A program made the translations under genes and the position numbers. A DNA stretch of 64,000 bases from contig NZ_LN848257.1 of NCBI RefSeq assembly GCF_001499735.1, positions 2,439,656 through 2,503,655 on the forward strand. Direction: 5' to 3'. Below the pieces are notes generated by a model. It was not told the origin of the DNA. It did no database searches and saw only the letters and a list, made by a program, of their open reading frames with translations. The DNA is from Thiocapsa sp. KS1 (lineage in GTDB: Bacteria > Pseudomonadota > Gammaproteobacteria > Chromatiales > Chromatiaceae). This document shows, one piece after another, positions 33,701 through 42,091 of the stretch; position 1 is the stretch's first letter; each line of letters starts with the position of its first letter.

Positions 33701-34239
33701 GCCCGGTGCGGGTCGGCGATATCGTCACCATCGGGGAGACCACGGGCGTGGTGACCAACATCCAGATCCGCGCCACCACCATCCGCAATTGGGACAAGCA
33801 GGAGCTGCTGGTGCCGAACAAGGAGTTCATCACCGAACGTCTGCTCAATTGGAGCCTGACCGATCAGCAAAACCGCATCAGCATCCCGATCGGAATCGAC
33901 TACGGCAGCGACACGCGCAAGGCCCTGAGCATCCTGTCTCAGATTGCCGAGCAGCATGAAAAGGTGCTCGAAGACCCCGCCCCCTTGATCAGCTTCGAGG
34001 CGTTCGGCGAAAGCTCGCTGACGATCGTGCTGCGCTGTTACCTCAGCGCGCTCGACGGCCGAATCGGCGTCGTGACCGAGCTGCATCAGGCGATCTACGA
34101 CCGTTTCCGGGAAGAGGGGATCGGGATGTCGTTTCCGCAACGCGAGGTGCATCTGTCGCAGCGCGAGCCACTGGACATTCGCTTGAGCAAGGTCGATCCG
34201 GGGGCGTATCGAACCGGGGAGACGGTCTCGGAAGGCTGA
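30724..34239 (+). CDS. Large mechanosensitive channel, MscK/KefA family
   Basis: An inner-membrane channel that should open under osmotic downshock; MscK also responds to external K+. The protein has about 1171 residues. A signal peptide (residues 20-45) precedes about 450 residues of periplasmic coiled coil rich in Glu, Arg and Ala. About ten membrane segments follow. The C-terminal MscS core has GVGIGFGLQEIVANFISGI as the pore helix and FERPVRVGDIVTIGETTGVV as the beta domain, ending with the alpha/beta domain. Start is taken as ATG 30724; ATGs at 30727 and 30742 are equally possible and no clear ribosome-binding site decides. Confidence 0.9.
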   Translation: MMMSSPMTSTPAGAPRQARQRPPAKALALLPLLLALSTGLASNVLAAESTPAGPAPTAPASSPDGLPSVNQIEAKIAEVAADTALDEAGKAALTEQYRRALANLEAVKTFETQANEFAASLTAAPAETAAIQQRLAQRNPSEGDAVAIRKDLPTEEITQRLSIILADAAVEETRIGELDKAIERSASRPAAVRARLSETKTALAQIDADLSQPKTEGADSASVNARQWALETRRASLWAEGRMLEQELLSHAAREALYRAQREEATLEWETLRARQRQLEELQNQRRLDEADAAQRESERARIEAADKHALVQEAARENAEITTSTGDLARSLEDLDLEIEDIEAERKRVEQDFKAAQQRIEAAGLSKALGQVLVERRDQIPDLRQYRRAIEEREDAIAEATLRQIRYREEQRHLRNLDAYLDDLVTRDPTAQAPEVRAQLTESLDQRIRLIAQALIVEDDYIRQLGELNYAADQLIQTAEGYDGYLAERLLWVRSTLPVGLETLATLPSALGWLVAPEHWIEVARVLAHAGLHSPLLWAVSLAIVVLVWKLSTLRRAIRATAEPLRKIRTDRLGHTAKAIGLTLLAALPVPLLLWVTGLQLSTSTEATAFTRALGSALVRISVGLYYLRLFRTLCMTGGVADRHFRWSQATLQMIRRELDWFSIYIVPVALTAMVLYNDSDPAFSGSLGRLAMVATMLGFSVFFARLLSPTRGVLKQVLAQNPKGWFHRLRHVWFPLVVGAPLGLAVLALLGYVYTAGILFESLVQQTWLALALIVLHQVIVRWLIVTRRRLALQAAVDRASARRAQADAERKETAPAASELQVEEAEPDLAALDEQTRRLLNASVFFTALLGVWLTWSDVLPALSMLERIPLWYYEGMVEGVAQRVPVTAANLGLVLVILFVATAAAKNLPALLEILLLQTESVSAGGRYAIKTLASYSITVAAFLLAFSTLGLNWGQVQWLVAALGVGIGFGLQEIVANFISGIIILFERPVRVGDIVTIGETTGVVTNIQIRATTIRNWDKQELLVPNKEFITERLLNWSLTDQQNRISIPIGIDYGSDTRKALSILSQIAEQHEKVLEDPAPLISFEAFGESSLTIVLRCYLSALDGRIGVVTELHQAIYDRFREEGIGMSFPQREVHLSQREPLDIRLSKVDPGAYRTGETVSEG

Positions 34240-34255
34240 TACGGGTTCTGAAGCC

Positions 34256-34274
34256 GCCCGCCTGGACGGCGGGC
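34256..34274. terminator. Hairpin between convergent mscK-type gene and small gene
   Basis: GCCCGCC and GGCGGGC form a perfect seven-base stem with the loop TGGAC. It lies 17 bases after the channel gene stop and before the stop of the convergent small gene, so it could serve both. There is no T-run, which lowers confidence. Confidence 0.45.
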
Positions 34275-34282
34275 CATCGGGC

Positions 34283-34468
34283 TCAGCTCAATTCGTCGAA
34301 TTCGGGGTCGTCAAGCAGCTCGCGAAGCCGCTTGAGCTCACGCATGTGCTCGATCCGACGGCGAACCACAAGGTTCCCCGCGGGGGCCCTGGAATCCGGG
34401 CCGGTCATCGAGGGCACGCGCTCGTTGGCCTCCTCGCCATAGCTGCTTTCGTTGTCCAGCATCTCCAT
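34283..34468 (-). CDS. Small acidic protein, PA3496-like
   Basis: A 61-residue protein with no signal peptide or membrane segment. Its second half has a basic helix, VVRRRIEHMRELKRLRELL, followed by an acidic end, DDPEFDELS. This layout resembles the small PA3496 family described as putative envelope integrity proteins. The resemblance is from memory and the sequence is short, so function is unknown. It is convergent with the channel gene and read away from the cytochrome b561 gene. Confidence 0.5.
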   Translation of the reverse strand: MEMLDNESSYGEEANERVPSMTGPDSRAPAGNLVVRRRIEHMRELKRLRELLDDPEFDELS

Positions 34469-34686
34469 TACCTCGGGTCAAACAGTCATCGGGTGATATG
34501 CGCCGCTATCTAATCGAAAACTCGCTCGCCGTCAAGTCTTAATTCACCGCCAGCGCAACCTGCTTCGACCCCGCGACCGGCCGCGCGACCGACGCGTCGA
34601 CGCCGATCGGGTTGCCCGCGGCGAGCGCGGGCGTCAAGATAGAAGGTCGGCACGAAATCGATTCGCACGACAAAGGAGTCCATGCG

Positions 34687-35385
34687 TTGAACGAACGTCG
34701 CATCCTGATCTGGGACCTCCCCACTCGCCTCTTTCATTGGTTGCTGGCATCGCTCGTCGCGGCGGCTTTCGTGACCGGTCTGCAGGGCGGGAACCTGATG
34801 GTGTGGCACGGGCGCATCGGCCTTCTGATCTTGGGTCTGCTCGCCTTTCGACTCGCTTGGGGCGTCCTGGGATCCACCTATGCGCGATTCGCCGAGTTCG
34901 TGCGCGGACCCGGCGCGGTGCTCGCTTACATCCGCGGTCGATGGCAAGGGTCCGGACACAGTCCCTTGGCGGCCCTCTCGGTTCTGGCGTTGCTCGCGTT
35001 GCTGCTGTTTCAATCGATCAGCGGCCTGATGAGCAACGACGATATCGCGTTCAGGGGACCGCTCTTTGCCGTCGTCTCCAAGTCGACCAGCGACTGGCTC
35101 ACCGGGCTGCATCGCGAGAACATCTGGCTGATCGGCGGATTGGTCGCCCTGCACATCTGCGCGGTCGTCTTTTACACGTTCCTGCGCAAAGACGATCTGA
35201 TCCTGCCGATGATCCACGGACATAAGCGGGTCTCGAGAGCCGCGGCGACACCGGCGACCGGCGGCGGCTGGCTGGCCTTCCTCGCGGCCTTGGCCGTTGC
35301 CTTCGCCGCCGTGTGGATCGCCGACGGCGGATTGCTTCCGCCGCCTCCGCCACCGCCGCCCCCCGGCAGCATTCCGACCTGGTAA
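34687..35385 (+). CDS. Cytochrome b561-type diheme membrane protein
   Basis: A 232-residue inner-membrane electron carrier of the prokaryotic cytochrome b561 / Ni,Fe-hydrogenase b-type subunit family. It opens IWDLPTRLFHWLL, whose His is a typical heme ligand, followed by VWHGRIGLLILGLLAFRL and LHRENIWLIGGLVALHICAV with further candidate ligands. Four or five hydrophobic segments are seen. The C-terminus adds one more membrane segment and a nine-proline tail, which is unusual. TTG 34687 is chosen because AAAGGAG lies eight to nine bases upstream and no in-frame ATG fits; the nearby ATG meets an immediate stop. Its redox partner, often a small cytochrome c, is not adjacent. Confidence 0.85.
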   Translation: MNERRILIWDLPTRLFHWLLASLVAAAFVTGLQGGNLMVWHGRIGLLILGLLAFRLAWGVLGSTYARFAEFVRGPGAVLAYIRGRWQGSGHSPLAALSVLALLALLLFQSISGLMSNDDIAFRGPLFAVVSKSTSDWLTGLHRENIWLIGGLVALHICAVVFYTFLRKDDLILPMIHGHKRVSRAAATPATGGGWLAFLAALAVAFAAVWIADGGLLPPPPPPPPPGSIPTW

Positions 35386-35534
35386 GACGGACCGAAACCC
35401 CATGACAGCACCGTTGTCGGCGATCGAGTTGCCCGGCGACGGATGTTCTGGTACTTAAGCGTGTTTTTCGCGGCAGGTCCGGCAGTCGGATCGGGCGCAT
35501 GCCATCCACGACAAGAGCCTTCGGGAGTACATTC

Positions 35535-35969
35535 ATGGCCGAAGCGAACGCCACTCAAGCCAGCACATCCGAGTTCGAGCCCTATCGCCAAGGCCCGGGC
35601 GAGGACTATATGAGTCCCGAGCAGGAGGCGCATTTCCGCGAGATCCTTCTGTCCTGGAAGCAGTCCCTGATGGAAGAGGTCGACCGCACCGTACACCATA
35701 TGCAGGACGAGGCGACCAATTTCCCAGACCCCAACGATCGTGCCACGCAGGAATCCGAGTTCAGCCTGGAGCTGCGCACCCGCGATCGCGAGCGTAAGCT
35801 GATCAAGAAGATCGACGAGGCGCTCGGTCGAATCGACGACCATGAATACGGCTACTGCGAGGCCTGCGGGGTCGAGATCGGCATCCGTCGTCTCGAAGCG
35901 CGGCCGACGGCGACACTCTGCATCGACTGCAAGACACTCGACGAGATCCGCGAACGGCAGCGCGGATGA
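35535..35969 (+). CDS. dksA: RNA polymerase-binding transcription factor DksA
   Basis: Binds the secondary channel of RNA polymerase and acts with ppGpp in the stringent response. The 144-residue protein has the coiled-coil domain with the tip DPNDRA (Asp65, Asp68), and a four-cysteine zinc finger (Cys108, Cys111, Cys129, Cys132). ATG 35535 follows CGGGAG. The order dksA-gluQ is conserved in many gammaproteobacteria. Length is close to the E. coli protein (151 residues). Confidence 0.97.
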   Translation: MAEANATQASTSEFEPYRQGPGEDYMSPEQEAHFREILLSWKQSLMEEVDRTVHHMQDEATNFPDPNDRATQESEFSLELRTRDRERKLIKKIDEALGRIDDHEYGYCEACGVEIGIRRLEARPTATLCIDCKTLDEIRERQRG

Positions 35970-36005
35970 AGGATCGGGCGCGATCCCGGCCTCGGTCGTG
36001 AGCCG

Positions 36006-36971
36006 ATGCGCGGTCCCGACGACCTCGGTCGGGCCGCCTATCGCGGCCGTTTCGCCCCGTCGCCGACCGGCCCGCTTCATCTCGGCTCGCTCCTCGCCGC
36101 CGTGGCCAGCTACGCGGACGCCCGCGCCAACCGGGGCATCTGGCTGGTGCGGATCGAAGACATCGACCGCCCGCGCGAGGTCCCGGGGGCGGCCGACCTG
36201 ATCCTCCGCACCCTGAGTGCGTTCGGGATGCACTGGGACGAAGGCGTCGTCTACCAAAGCCGCCGAACCGACGCCTATCGGGATGCGCTCGACACACTCA
36301 AGGCTCGGGGCCTGACCTACCCCTGCGGCTGCAGCCGCGCGGAGGTTGCCCGAGCCGGACGCGCCGGACCCGAAGGCCCCGTCTACCCCGGCACCTGCCG
36401 CTCCGGACTTCGGCTCGGGCGGCGTGCGCGCACCGAACGCTTCCGCACGCCGCCCGGCCGATTGGCCTTCGAGGACCGCATCCAGGGGCGACAGGAGCAG
36501 ATCGTGACGGACGCGGTCGGCGACTTCGTGTTGAGACGCGCCGACGGGCTCCACGCCTACCAGCTCGCCGTGGTCGTCGACGATGCCATGCAAGGGATTA
36601 CGCAGGTCGTACGCGGCGCGGACCTGCTGCTTTCGACGCCCCGCCAGATCCTGTTGCAGCACGCCTTGGGTTTCGGCCGACCCGGCTACGCCCATGTTCC
36701 CCTGGTCCTGGATGCCCACGGCCGAAAGCTCAGCAAATCATTGGCGGCAGCACCGGTGGACGCGCGCGACCCGCTGCCGGCATTAGGTGCCGCCTGGACC
36801 CTGCTCGGGCAAACACCCCCGCCCGCGGATCTCCAAGCCGATGCCTTTTGGGATTGGGCGATCCCCATGTGGCGGATCGCGTGCGTCCCGGTCCAAACAT
36901 CGGTCGCATGCCCGACCGCCTCATCACCGCGAGCGCCCGACCCGCCCGGACGCACTTCAACCCCGGAATGA
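36006..36971 (+). CDS. gluQ: Glutamyl-Q tRNA(Asp) synthetase
   Basis: A tRNA-synthetase paralogue lacking the anticodon-binding domain; it attaches glutamate to queuosine in the wobble position of tRNA-Asp. The 321-residue protein has RFAPSPTGPLHLGSL (HIGH-type motif), IEDIDRPRE, a zinc-site region around YPCGCSRAE and GTCRSG, and the KLSKS loop. The C-terminus beyond about residue 295 is Pro/Ser-rich and lies outside the known fold. It follows dksA by 36 bases. Confidence 0.94.
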   Translation: MRGPDDLGRAAYRGRFAPSPTGPLHLGSLLAAVASYADARANRGIWLVRIEDIDRPREVPGAADLILRTLSAFGMHWDEGVVYQSRRTDAYRDALDTLKARGLTYPCGCSRAEVARAGRAGPEGPVYPGTCRSGLRLGRRARTERFRTPPGRLAFEDRIQGRQEQIVTDAVGDFVLRRADGLHAYQLAVVVDDAMQGITQVVRGADLLLSTPRQILLQHALGFGRPGYAHVPLVLDAHGRKLSKSLAAAPVDARDPLPALGAAWTLLGQTPPPADLQADAFWDWAIPMWRIACVPVQTSVACPTASSPRAPDPPGRTSTPE

Positions 36972-36975
36972 CCCG

Positions 36976-37524
36976 ATGGCACTCAAAGCAACCGTCTTCA
37001 AAGCGCAGGTTCAGATCAGCGACATGGACCGACATTACTACGAGAGCCACACGCTGACCCTGGCCCGACACCCCTCGGAAACCGACGCGCGGATGATGGT
37101 CCGGCTCCTCGCCTTCTGCCTCTACGCCGATCCGCAGCTCGCCTTCACAAAAGGGCTCAGCGCCGACGACGAGCCGGACCTCTGGCAACGCAGCCTGAGC
37201 GGCGAGATCGAGCGCTGGATCGAGGTGGGTCAACCGGACGAGCGGCGCTTGCGCAAGGCGAGCGGACGCGCTCGGGAGGTGGTGGTGATCACCTACGCCG
37301 GGCGCGCGGCGGATCTGTGGTGGCAGCAGAACAGCGACGCCCTGGAGCGCCTGCGCAATCTGCGGGTCATGGACCTGGACAGCAGCGAGATTCAGTCCCT
37401 GAGCAGCCTGGTCGAGCGCTCGATGGATCTGCAGTGCACCATCGACGGCGGGGAGGTTTGGATGAGCAACGGCCGCGAGACGGCGGCGCTGACGCCGAGC
37501 ATCCGCAAGTCGTGCGCGGCTTGA
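36976..37524 (+). CDS. yaeQ: YaeQ family protein
   Basis: A 182-residue cytoplasmic protein with the YaeQ sequence throughout: MALKATVFKAQVQISDMDRH, SETDARMMVRLLAFCLYAD, DEPDLWQRSLSGEIERWIEVG and VITYAGRAADLWW. The fold is related to PD-(D/E)XK nucleases, and E. coli YaeQ was reported to suppress loss of the antiterminator RfaH; its molecular role is not established. It lies four bases after gluQ, so it is probably co-transcribed with dksA and gluQ. Confidence 0.92.
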   Translation: MALKATVFKAQVQISDMDRHYYESHTLTLARHPSETDARMMVRLLAFCLYADPQLAFTKGLSADDEPDLWQRSLSGEIERWIEVGQPDERRLRKASGRAREVVVITYAGRAADLWWQQNSDALERLRNLRVMDLDSSEIQSLSSLVERSMDLQCTIDGGEVWMSNGRETAALTPSIRKSCAA

Positions 37525-37572
37525 GGTCGCGCAGGCTCGGAGACGGATGCCGACTCGGGGCCGGGCGGAGCT

Positions 37573-37592
37573 GCCCCGAACCCGCTCGGGGC
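37573..37592. terminator. Hairpin between convergent yaeQ and galU
   Basis: GCCCCGA and TCGGGGC pair perfectly around ACCCGC in the 98-base gap between the two convergent genes. It has no T-run. It may end transcription from both sides. Confidence 0.4.
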
Positions 37593-37622
37593 CGACAGCC
37601 CGGCTGCCGGCCCGCCGCACCG

Positions 37623-38498
37623 CTATTGTTGACCGAAGGCCCGCAGATAGGCCGAGAAGCGCTCGCCGACCTCGGGGTGCGCCAAGCCGAACTCGACGTT
37701 GGCCTGGAGAAAGCCGAGCTTGCTGCCGCAATCGTAGCGTTTGCCCTGGAAAGGATAGGCAATCACCGGCTCGTCCTCGAGGAGCGCGGCGATGGCATCG
37801 GTCAACTGGATCTCCCCGCCCGCACCTTCCCGGGTCTGCTCGAGCTTCTCGAAGATCTTGGGCGTCAACAGATAACGCCCGACGACAGCCAGATTCGAGG
37901 GCGCATCCGCCGGCGCCGGCTTCTCGACGATCGAGACCACGCGCAGCTCCCCGTCCGGGCCGGGCTCGACCTTCACGATGCCGTACTTGTTGGTCTCCTC
38001 GCGCGGGACCTCTTGGACACTCAGCACACTGCAGCCGAAGCGCTCGTGGACGTCCGACATCTGCTCCACCACGCCCTTGCCTTGAGAGCGGATCAGGTCG
38101 TCGGCCAGGATGACCGCGAACGGCTCGTCGCCGACGACCGCCTTGGCGCAGAGTACCGCGTGACCCAGACCCAACGCCTCGGCTTGGCGCACATAGATGC
38201 AGGTCACACTCGGCGGCATAACATTCTGAACGATATCGAGGAGTTGCTGCTTACCTGCGCTCTTGAGCTCCGCCTCGAGCTCGTAGGCCTTGTCGAAGTG
38301 GTCCTCGATCGAGCGCTTGTTGCGTCCGGTGATGAAGACCAGTTGAGTGGCACCGGCGTCCTCCGCTTCCTCCGCCGCATACTGGATCAAGGGCTTGTCG
38401 ACGACCGACATCATCTCCTTGGGGCTGGCCTTGGTGGCCGGAAGGAATCGGGTTCCGAGTCCGGCGACCGGAAACACTGCCTTTCGAATCTTCGCCAT
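37623..38498 (-). CDS. galU: UTP-glucose-1-phosphate uridylyltransferase
   Basis: Makes UDP-glucose for lipopolysaccharide, exopolysaccharide and glycolipid synthesis. The 291-residue protein starts [20 protein letters not shown], with the nucleotide-binding loop, and has [47 protein letters not shown] and [18 protein letters not shown] 38498 follows AAGGAGAA. Convergent with yaeQ and read in the same direction as pyrF and lapB, 97 bases downstream of pyrF. Confidence 0.97.
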   Translation of the reverse strand: MAKIRKAVFPVAGLGTRFLPATKASPKEMMSVVDKPLIQYAAEEAEDAGATQLVFITGRNKRSIEDHFDKAYELEAELKSAGKQQLLDIVQNVMPPSVTCIYVRQAEALGLGHAVLCAKAVVGDEPFAVILADDLIRSQGKGVVEQMSDVHERFGCSVLSVQEVPREETNKYGIVKVEPGPDGELRVVSIVEKPAPADAPSNLAVVGRYLLTPKIFEKLEQTREGAGGEIQLTDAIAALLEDEPVIAYPFQGKRYDCGSKLGFLQANVEFGLAHPEVGERFSAYLRAFGQQ

Positions 38499-38595
38499 CG
38501 CGTCTTCTCCTTCAAGATCGGTCAATGTAGACGCGCAGCTCGGATGAGTACCGAGCTGCACGGTTGAGTCAGGTGACGCCGGGGCCGGGACCGAT

Positions 38596-39294
38596 TCAGC
38601 TCATGAGCGAATCCTCGATGCTCCGGAGTGCCGCGGACGGGTCGTCGGCCGCTGTAATCGGACGCCCGATGACCAGGTCGTCCGCACCGGCCGCGAGCGC
38701 CTCGCGCGGCGTCATCACACGCACCTGATCGTCGAGCGCCGCACCGGCCGGCCTGACGCCGGGCGTCACCAAACGGAAACCGGGGCCCTCCGCGGCACGC
38801 ACCGCAGCCGCCTCCAAGGGCGAGCAGACCACGCCGTCTAGACCGGCGGCATGTCCGAGCGCGGCGAGCGCAAGCACCCGCTCGCTCGGCTCGCCCGGAC
38901 AGCCGACGGCGCTCAGATCATCCCGGCTCAGGCTGGTCAGCACGGTCACGCCGATCAGCAAAGGACGGCTCGACATGCGATCGAGCCGCATCCGCGCAGC
39001 CTCGATCATCCGAGGCCCGCCCGAGACATGCAGGTTGACCATCCAGACCCCGAGATCCGCCGCTGCGGCACAGGCCCCGGCGACCGTATTGGGGATATCG
39101 TGGAACTTCAGATCGAGGAAGACTTCAAACCCCCGGTCCTGCAGCGCCTCGACGAACGCAGGCCCGGATCGCGTGAACAGCTCCTTGCCCACCTTGAGCC
39201 GACAGCGCGCCGGATCGAGACGCTCGACCAGGGCAATGGCCCGGGTCTCGGTCGCGAAATCGAGCGCGACGATGATTCGTTTGGTTTCCGTCAC
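38596..39294 (-). CDS. pyrF: Orotidine 5'-phosphate decarboxylase
   Basis: Last step of UMP synthesis. The 232-residue TIM-barrel enzyme has the catalytic tetrad segment [10 protein letters not shown] (Asp61, Lys63, Asp66), the initial [15 protein letters not shown] and the phosphate-binding VTPGVRP. It lies downstream of lapB on the same strand, the conserved lapB-pyrF arrangement. The presence of carAB in the same window makes two separate pyrimidine loci here. Confidence 0.97.
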   Translation of the reverse strand: MTETKRIIVALDFATETRAIALVERLDPARCRLKVGKELFTRSGPAFVEALQDRGFEVFLDLKFHDIPNTVAGACAAAADLGVWMVNLHVSGGPRMIEAARMRLDRMSSRPLLIGVTVLTSLSRDDLSAVGCPGEPSERVLALAALGHAAGLDGVVCSPLEAAAVRAAEGPGFRLVTPGVRPAGAALDDQVRVMTPREALAAGADDLVIGRPITAADDPSAALRSIEDSLMS

Positions 39295-39354
39295 GACCGG
39301 TCCTCTTGTGCTTGAAACGGCTCCGGGCCGGGGATTGCGGACCGAGCGGCAGAC

Positions 39355-40557
39355 TCAGGCAAGCCGACGCTCATGCAACACCTCCTCGCCGACGATCGGC
39401 TCCGGCTGAACGGGCACGACGCACCCCCAGCATCGACAGCTCGGACATTGCCAATGCAACGAGCGCGCCTCGAACCCGCATTGATCGCAGCGGTACACCG
39501 CTTGACGCGCCAGCAGATGCCGCGTCACCTCCAAGGCAACGCGCGTCCGCTCGACCCTGCTGCCCTGCCCTTGCGACGACTCCTCGGCCTGAAGCTCGAG
39601 GAGACGCTCGAGCGCGGCCAGGTCTGCATGGCGAGACAGATAACGCGTCAGCAGATCCATCGCCGCCTCCTTCCCGCGGCTGTGGGCGACGACATCGCAG
39701 AGACTCAAGGTCAACGCGGGACTGGAATGGCGCTGCGCCAGATCCTCCAGGACGGCCGGCACATCCGCACGTCCGAGGCGCCGCAAGGCATCGATCAGCT
39801 CGGGCAGGATCTCCGGGACATAGGATGCGCGCTGCTCCGCCACATGCATGAAGAGCGCAAGCGCACGCTCCGGGTCGCCGTCTTCCAGGGCAGCACGCCC
39901 CTCAAGCATGGTGGCGCGGACACAGTCGGGGTCGGCCCCTCGGGCCAGGCTGAGCTGGGCCATCGCGCGTGCCGCGTCGCCGCAGCGGCGTGCATCCTCC
40001 GCCAGCTCGCAATGGTACTGGCCGATCGCGACCTTGATGGACGGATCGCTCGTCGGCTCGAGCAGCTCGGCGACCTCCAGGCACCGTGCCCAGTCACGCT
40101 CCTGCTCGTAGAGCTCGCGCAGACTCTGAAGCGCGCGCTGCCGATGCAAACCCAGACCGACCAGCTCCTGAAACAAGCATTCGGCGCGATCCAACAGTCC
40201 GGCACGCATGTAGTCTTGGCCGAGCTCGAAGAGGGCATCGCCGCGCTGCTCCGCAGCCAGGTTCTTCCGGGCGATCAGGTTCTGGTGGATGCGAATCGCG
40301 CGATCGACCTCCCCGCGTCGGCGAAAGAGACTGCCGAGCGCGAGATGGGTCTCGACCGTCTCGCCGTCGACCTCGACAAGCTCGAGAAACATGTCGATGG
40401 CCTTGTCCGGCTGCTCTTCGACCAGGTAATTCAATCCCCGCAGAAATGCGGGATGCGGCGGGTTCCTGCGGCTGCGGCGGGCAGGTGCACCGCGCCGAGC
40501 GGCCCACCAACCCGAGGCCGCCGCGATCGGCAGGAGCAAAAACAGCAGCTCGATCAC
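39355..40557 (-). CDS. lapB: Lipopolysaccharide assembly protein LapB (YciM)
   Basis: An inner-membrane adaptor that tunes FtsH proteolysis of LpxC and so sets lipopolysaccharide synthesis. The GTG start at 40557 gives 400 residues (E. coli 389). An N-terminal membrane segment (LLFLLLPIAAASGWWAA) is followed by many TPR units, the first around FLRGLNYLVEEQPDKAIDMF. The C-terminal rubredoxin-like metal site is YRCDQCGF and WQCPSCRCWGC. The start follows from the usual LapB N-terminus; upstream in-frame sequence is antisense to the SDR gene. LapA, normally just upstream, is absent. Confidence 0.95.
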   Translation of the reverse strand: MIELLFLLLPIAAASGWWAARRGAPARRSRRNPPHPAFLRGLNYLVEEQPDKAIDMFLELVEVDGETVETHLALGSLFRRRGEVDRAIRIHQNLIARKNLAAEQRGDALFELGQDYMRAGLLDRAECLFQELVGLGLHRQRALQSLRELYEQERDWARCLEVAELLEPTSDPSIKVAIGQYHCELAEDARRCGDAARAMAQLSLARGADPDCVRATMLEGRAALEDGDPERALALFMHVAEQRASYVPEILPELIDALRRLGRADVPAVLEDLAQRHSSPALTLSLCDVVAHSRGKEAAMDLLTRYLSRHADLAALERLLELQAEESSQGQGSRVERTRVALEVTRHLLARQAVYRCDQCGFEARSLHWQCPSCRCWGCVVPVQPEPIVGEEVLHERRLA

Positions 40558-40825
40558 GGGCGCCACCGGCCTTGCCCGAGAATGGACGGAAGGCCGCCGT
40601 CGCCCGCGCGCAGGCGACCGGTCTGATATGCTGATTCGGGTAAACTGCTCACCTCTCAAATGATACAGGCAACCCGGTCCGCCCGCATGAGGAAGCCGCG
40701 CGGATTCGAGACTCGCCGAGCCCACGCGGGTTGGGCATACGGCCCGAGGCCCCCAACTTTCGTGAAACGAGCGTAGAGCCGCCGGGCGCGTCGAACCGCC
40801 GGCACAGCAACCAGGAGTCATCAGC

Positions 40826-41539
40826 GTGCAGGAATTCACCGGAAAGACCGTTGTCGTCACCGGCGCCGCGGGGAATCTGGGCCGTGCCGCGGCACTGGCC
40901 TTCGCCCGTCGAGGCGCCCGATTGGCCTTGATCGACCTGGACCCCGATGCCTTGCGCTCGGCACGGGAGGCCCTGCCCGAGGGATGCGAGTCCGCCGTCT
41001 TTGCAACCGATCTCTTGGATCCGGCGGCGGTGTCGGCCATGATCGCGAGCGTGAAGGCTCGCTTCGGCAGCCTTGAGGTGCTCGTCAATATCGCCGGCGG
41101 CTTTGCGATGGGACCTGCTGTCCACGAGACCACGGACGCACAATGGAATGCCATGATGGATCTGAACCTGCGCACCGTCTTCAACTGTTCTCGGGCGGCG
41201 ATCCCCGAGCTTCCGAGCGCGGGCGGCGGGCGCATCGTCAACATCGCCGCGCGAGCCGCAACCCGTGGGGTTGGACACATGGCCCCCTACTGCGTATCCA
41301 AGGCCGCCGTGATCACCCTGACCGAGAGCCTTGCCGACGAGCTGAAACAGCGCGGGATCAACGTCAACTGCATCCTGCCGGGAACCCTCGATACGCCTCA
41401 AAATCGCGCGGCCATGCCCGATGCGGATCACGACAGCTGGGTCCCGTTGGACGCACTCGCCGACGTCATCCTCTTTCTGGCCTCGGATGCCGCGCGCTGC
41501 GTCACAGGCGCCGCAGTGCCGGTCTACGGACGGAGCTGA
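40826..41539 (+). CDS. SDR family oxidoreductase
   Basis: A 237-residue classical short-chain dehydrogenase/reductase. It has the cofactor motif TGAAGNLG at 12-19, the structural VNIAGG, and the active-site YCVSK; Asp in ALIDLD suggests NAD(H) preference. The substrate cannot be told from sequence. The start is GTG 40826. It is divergent from lapB across 268 bases with no recognised gene between them, and it is followed within nine bases by a small exported protein. Confidence 0.85.
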   Translation: MQEFTGKTVVVTGAAGNLGRAAALAFARRGARLALIDLDPDALRSAREALPEGCESAVFATDLLDPAAVSAMIASVKARFGSLEVLVNIAGGFAMGPAVHETTDAQWNAMMDLNLRTVFNCSRAAIPELPSAGGGRIVNIAARAATRGVGHMAPYCVSKAAVITLTESLADELKQRGINVNCILPGTLDTPQNRAAMPDADHDSWVPLDALADVILFLASDAARCVTGAAVPVYGRS

Positions 41540-41547
41540 CCCGAATC

Positions 41548-42027
41548 GTGCCATCGCCGACACAAGGCCGGACCAACACCCATCACGCCCGCTCGGGCCG
41601 GCCGCACGCCGCGAATCGATCGTTGCGCCGCTGGCTGACGACCGCCCTCCTCCTCGCCGGCGCAAGCATCCAGAGTGCCCATGCCGCCACCCTGGACGAG
41701 GCGACCGAGCAGCTCTTGGTGGAAGCGGTGGAGGCCGCCGCCGCAGTCGACCTCTATCACGCCCGCTGTCGCAGCGACAGCTCCAATCGTCGCACCGAGA
41801 ACCTCAACAAACTGCTCGCCAGCCGCATGCGCATGACCGTGCTCAGGGTCCAGGACGACGTCTTCCCCGAGCGCAATTACCGCAAGGTCCAGGAGCGGCT
41901 CCAGCGCGAGTTCCTCGAAACACTCCGCGCGAGCGGCGGGTGTGCCGGGGTGAAGGACTCGGATCTGCCCGCGCAGCTGCGTGCGCGGTACGACGAAAAG
42001 ATGAAGGCCATCGAAGCCTTGCCTTGA
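41548..42027 (+). CDS. Small exported protein of unknown function
   Basis: I do not recognise the family. The frame gives 159 residues from GTG 41548, nine bases after the SDR stop; an in-frame TTG at 41623 would give a more typical signal peptide (LRRWLTTALLLAGASIQSAHA). The mature part is about 110 residues, helical and charged, with two cysteines (in HARCRSDS and GGCAGVK) that could form a disulfide in the periplasm, and basic segments such as NYRKVQERLQREFLE. It may be co-transcribed with the SDR gene. It converges on the HBM/HAMP sensor gene. Confidence 0.6.
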   Translation: MPSPTQGRTNTHHARSGRPHAANRSLRRWLTTALLLAGASIQSAHAATLDEATEQLLVEAVEAAAAVDLYHARCRSDSSNRRTENLNKLLASRMRMTVLRVQDDVFPERNYRKVQERLQREFLETLRASGGCAGVKDSDLPAQLRARYDEKMKAIEALP

Positions 42028-42091
42028 AGGTCGCCGCCGCGGCCGGGGCGGATCCAAAACGACGCCCCTCGAGATGAATGTCCGGGCGGCA

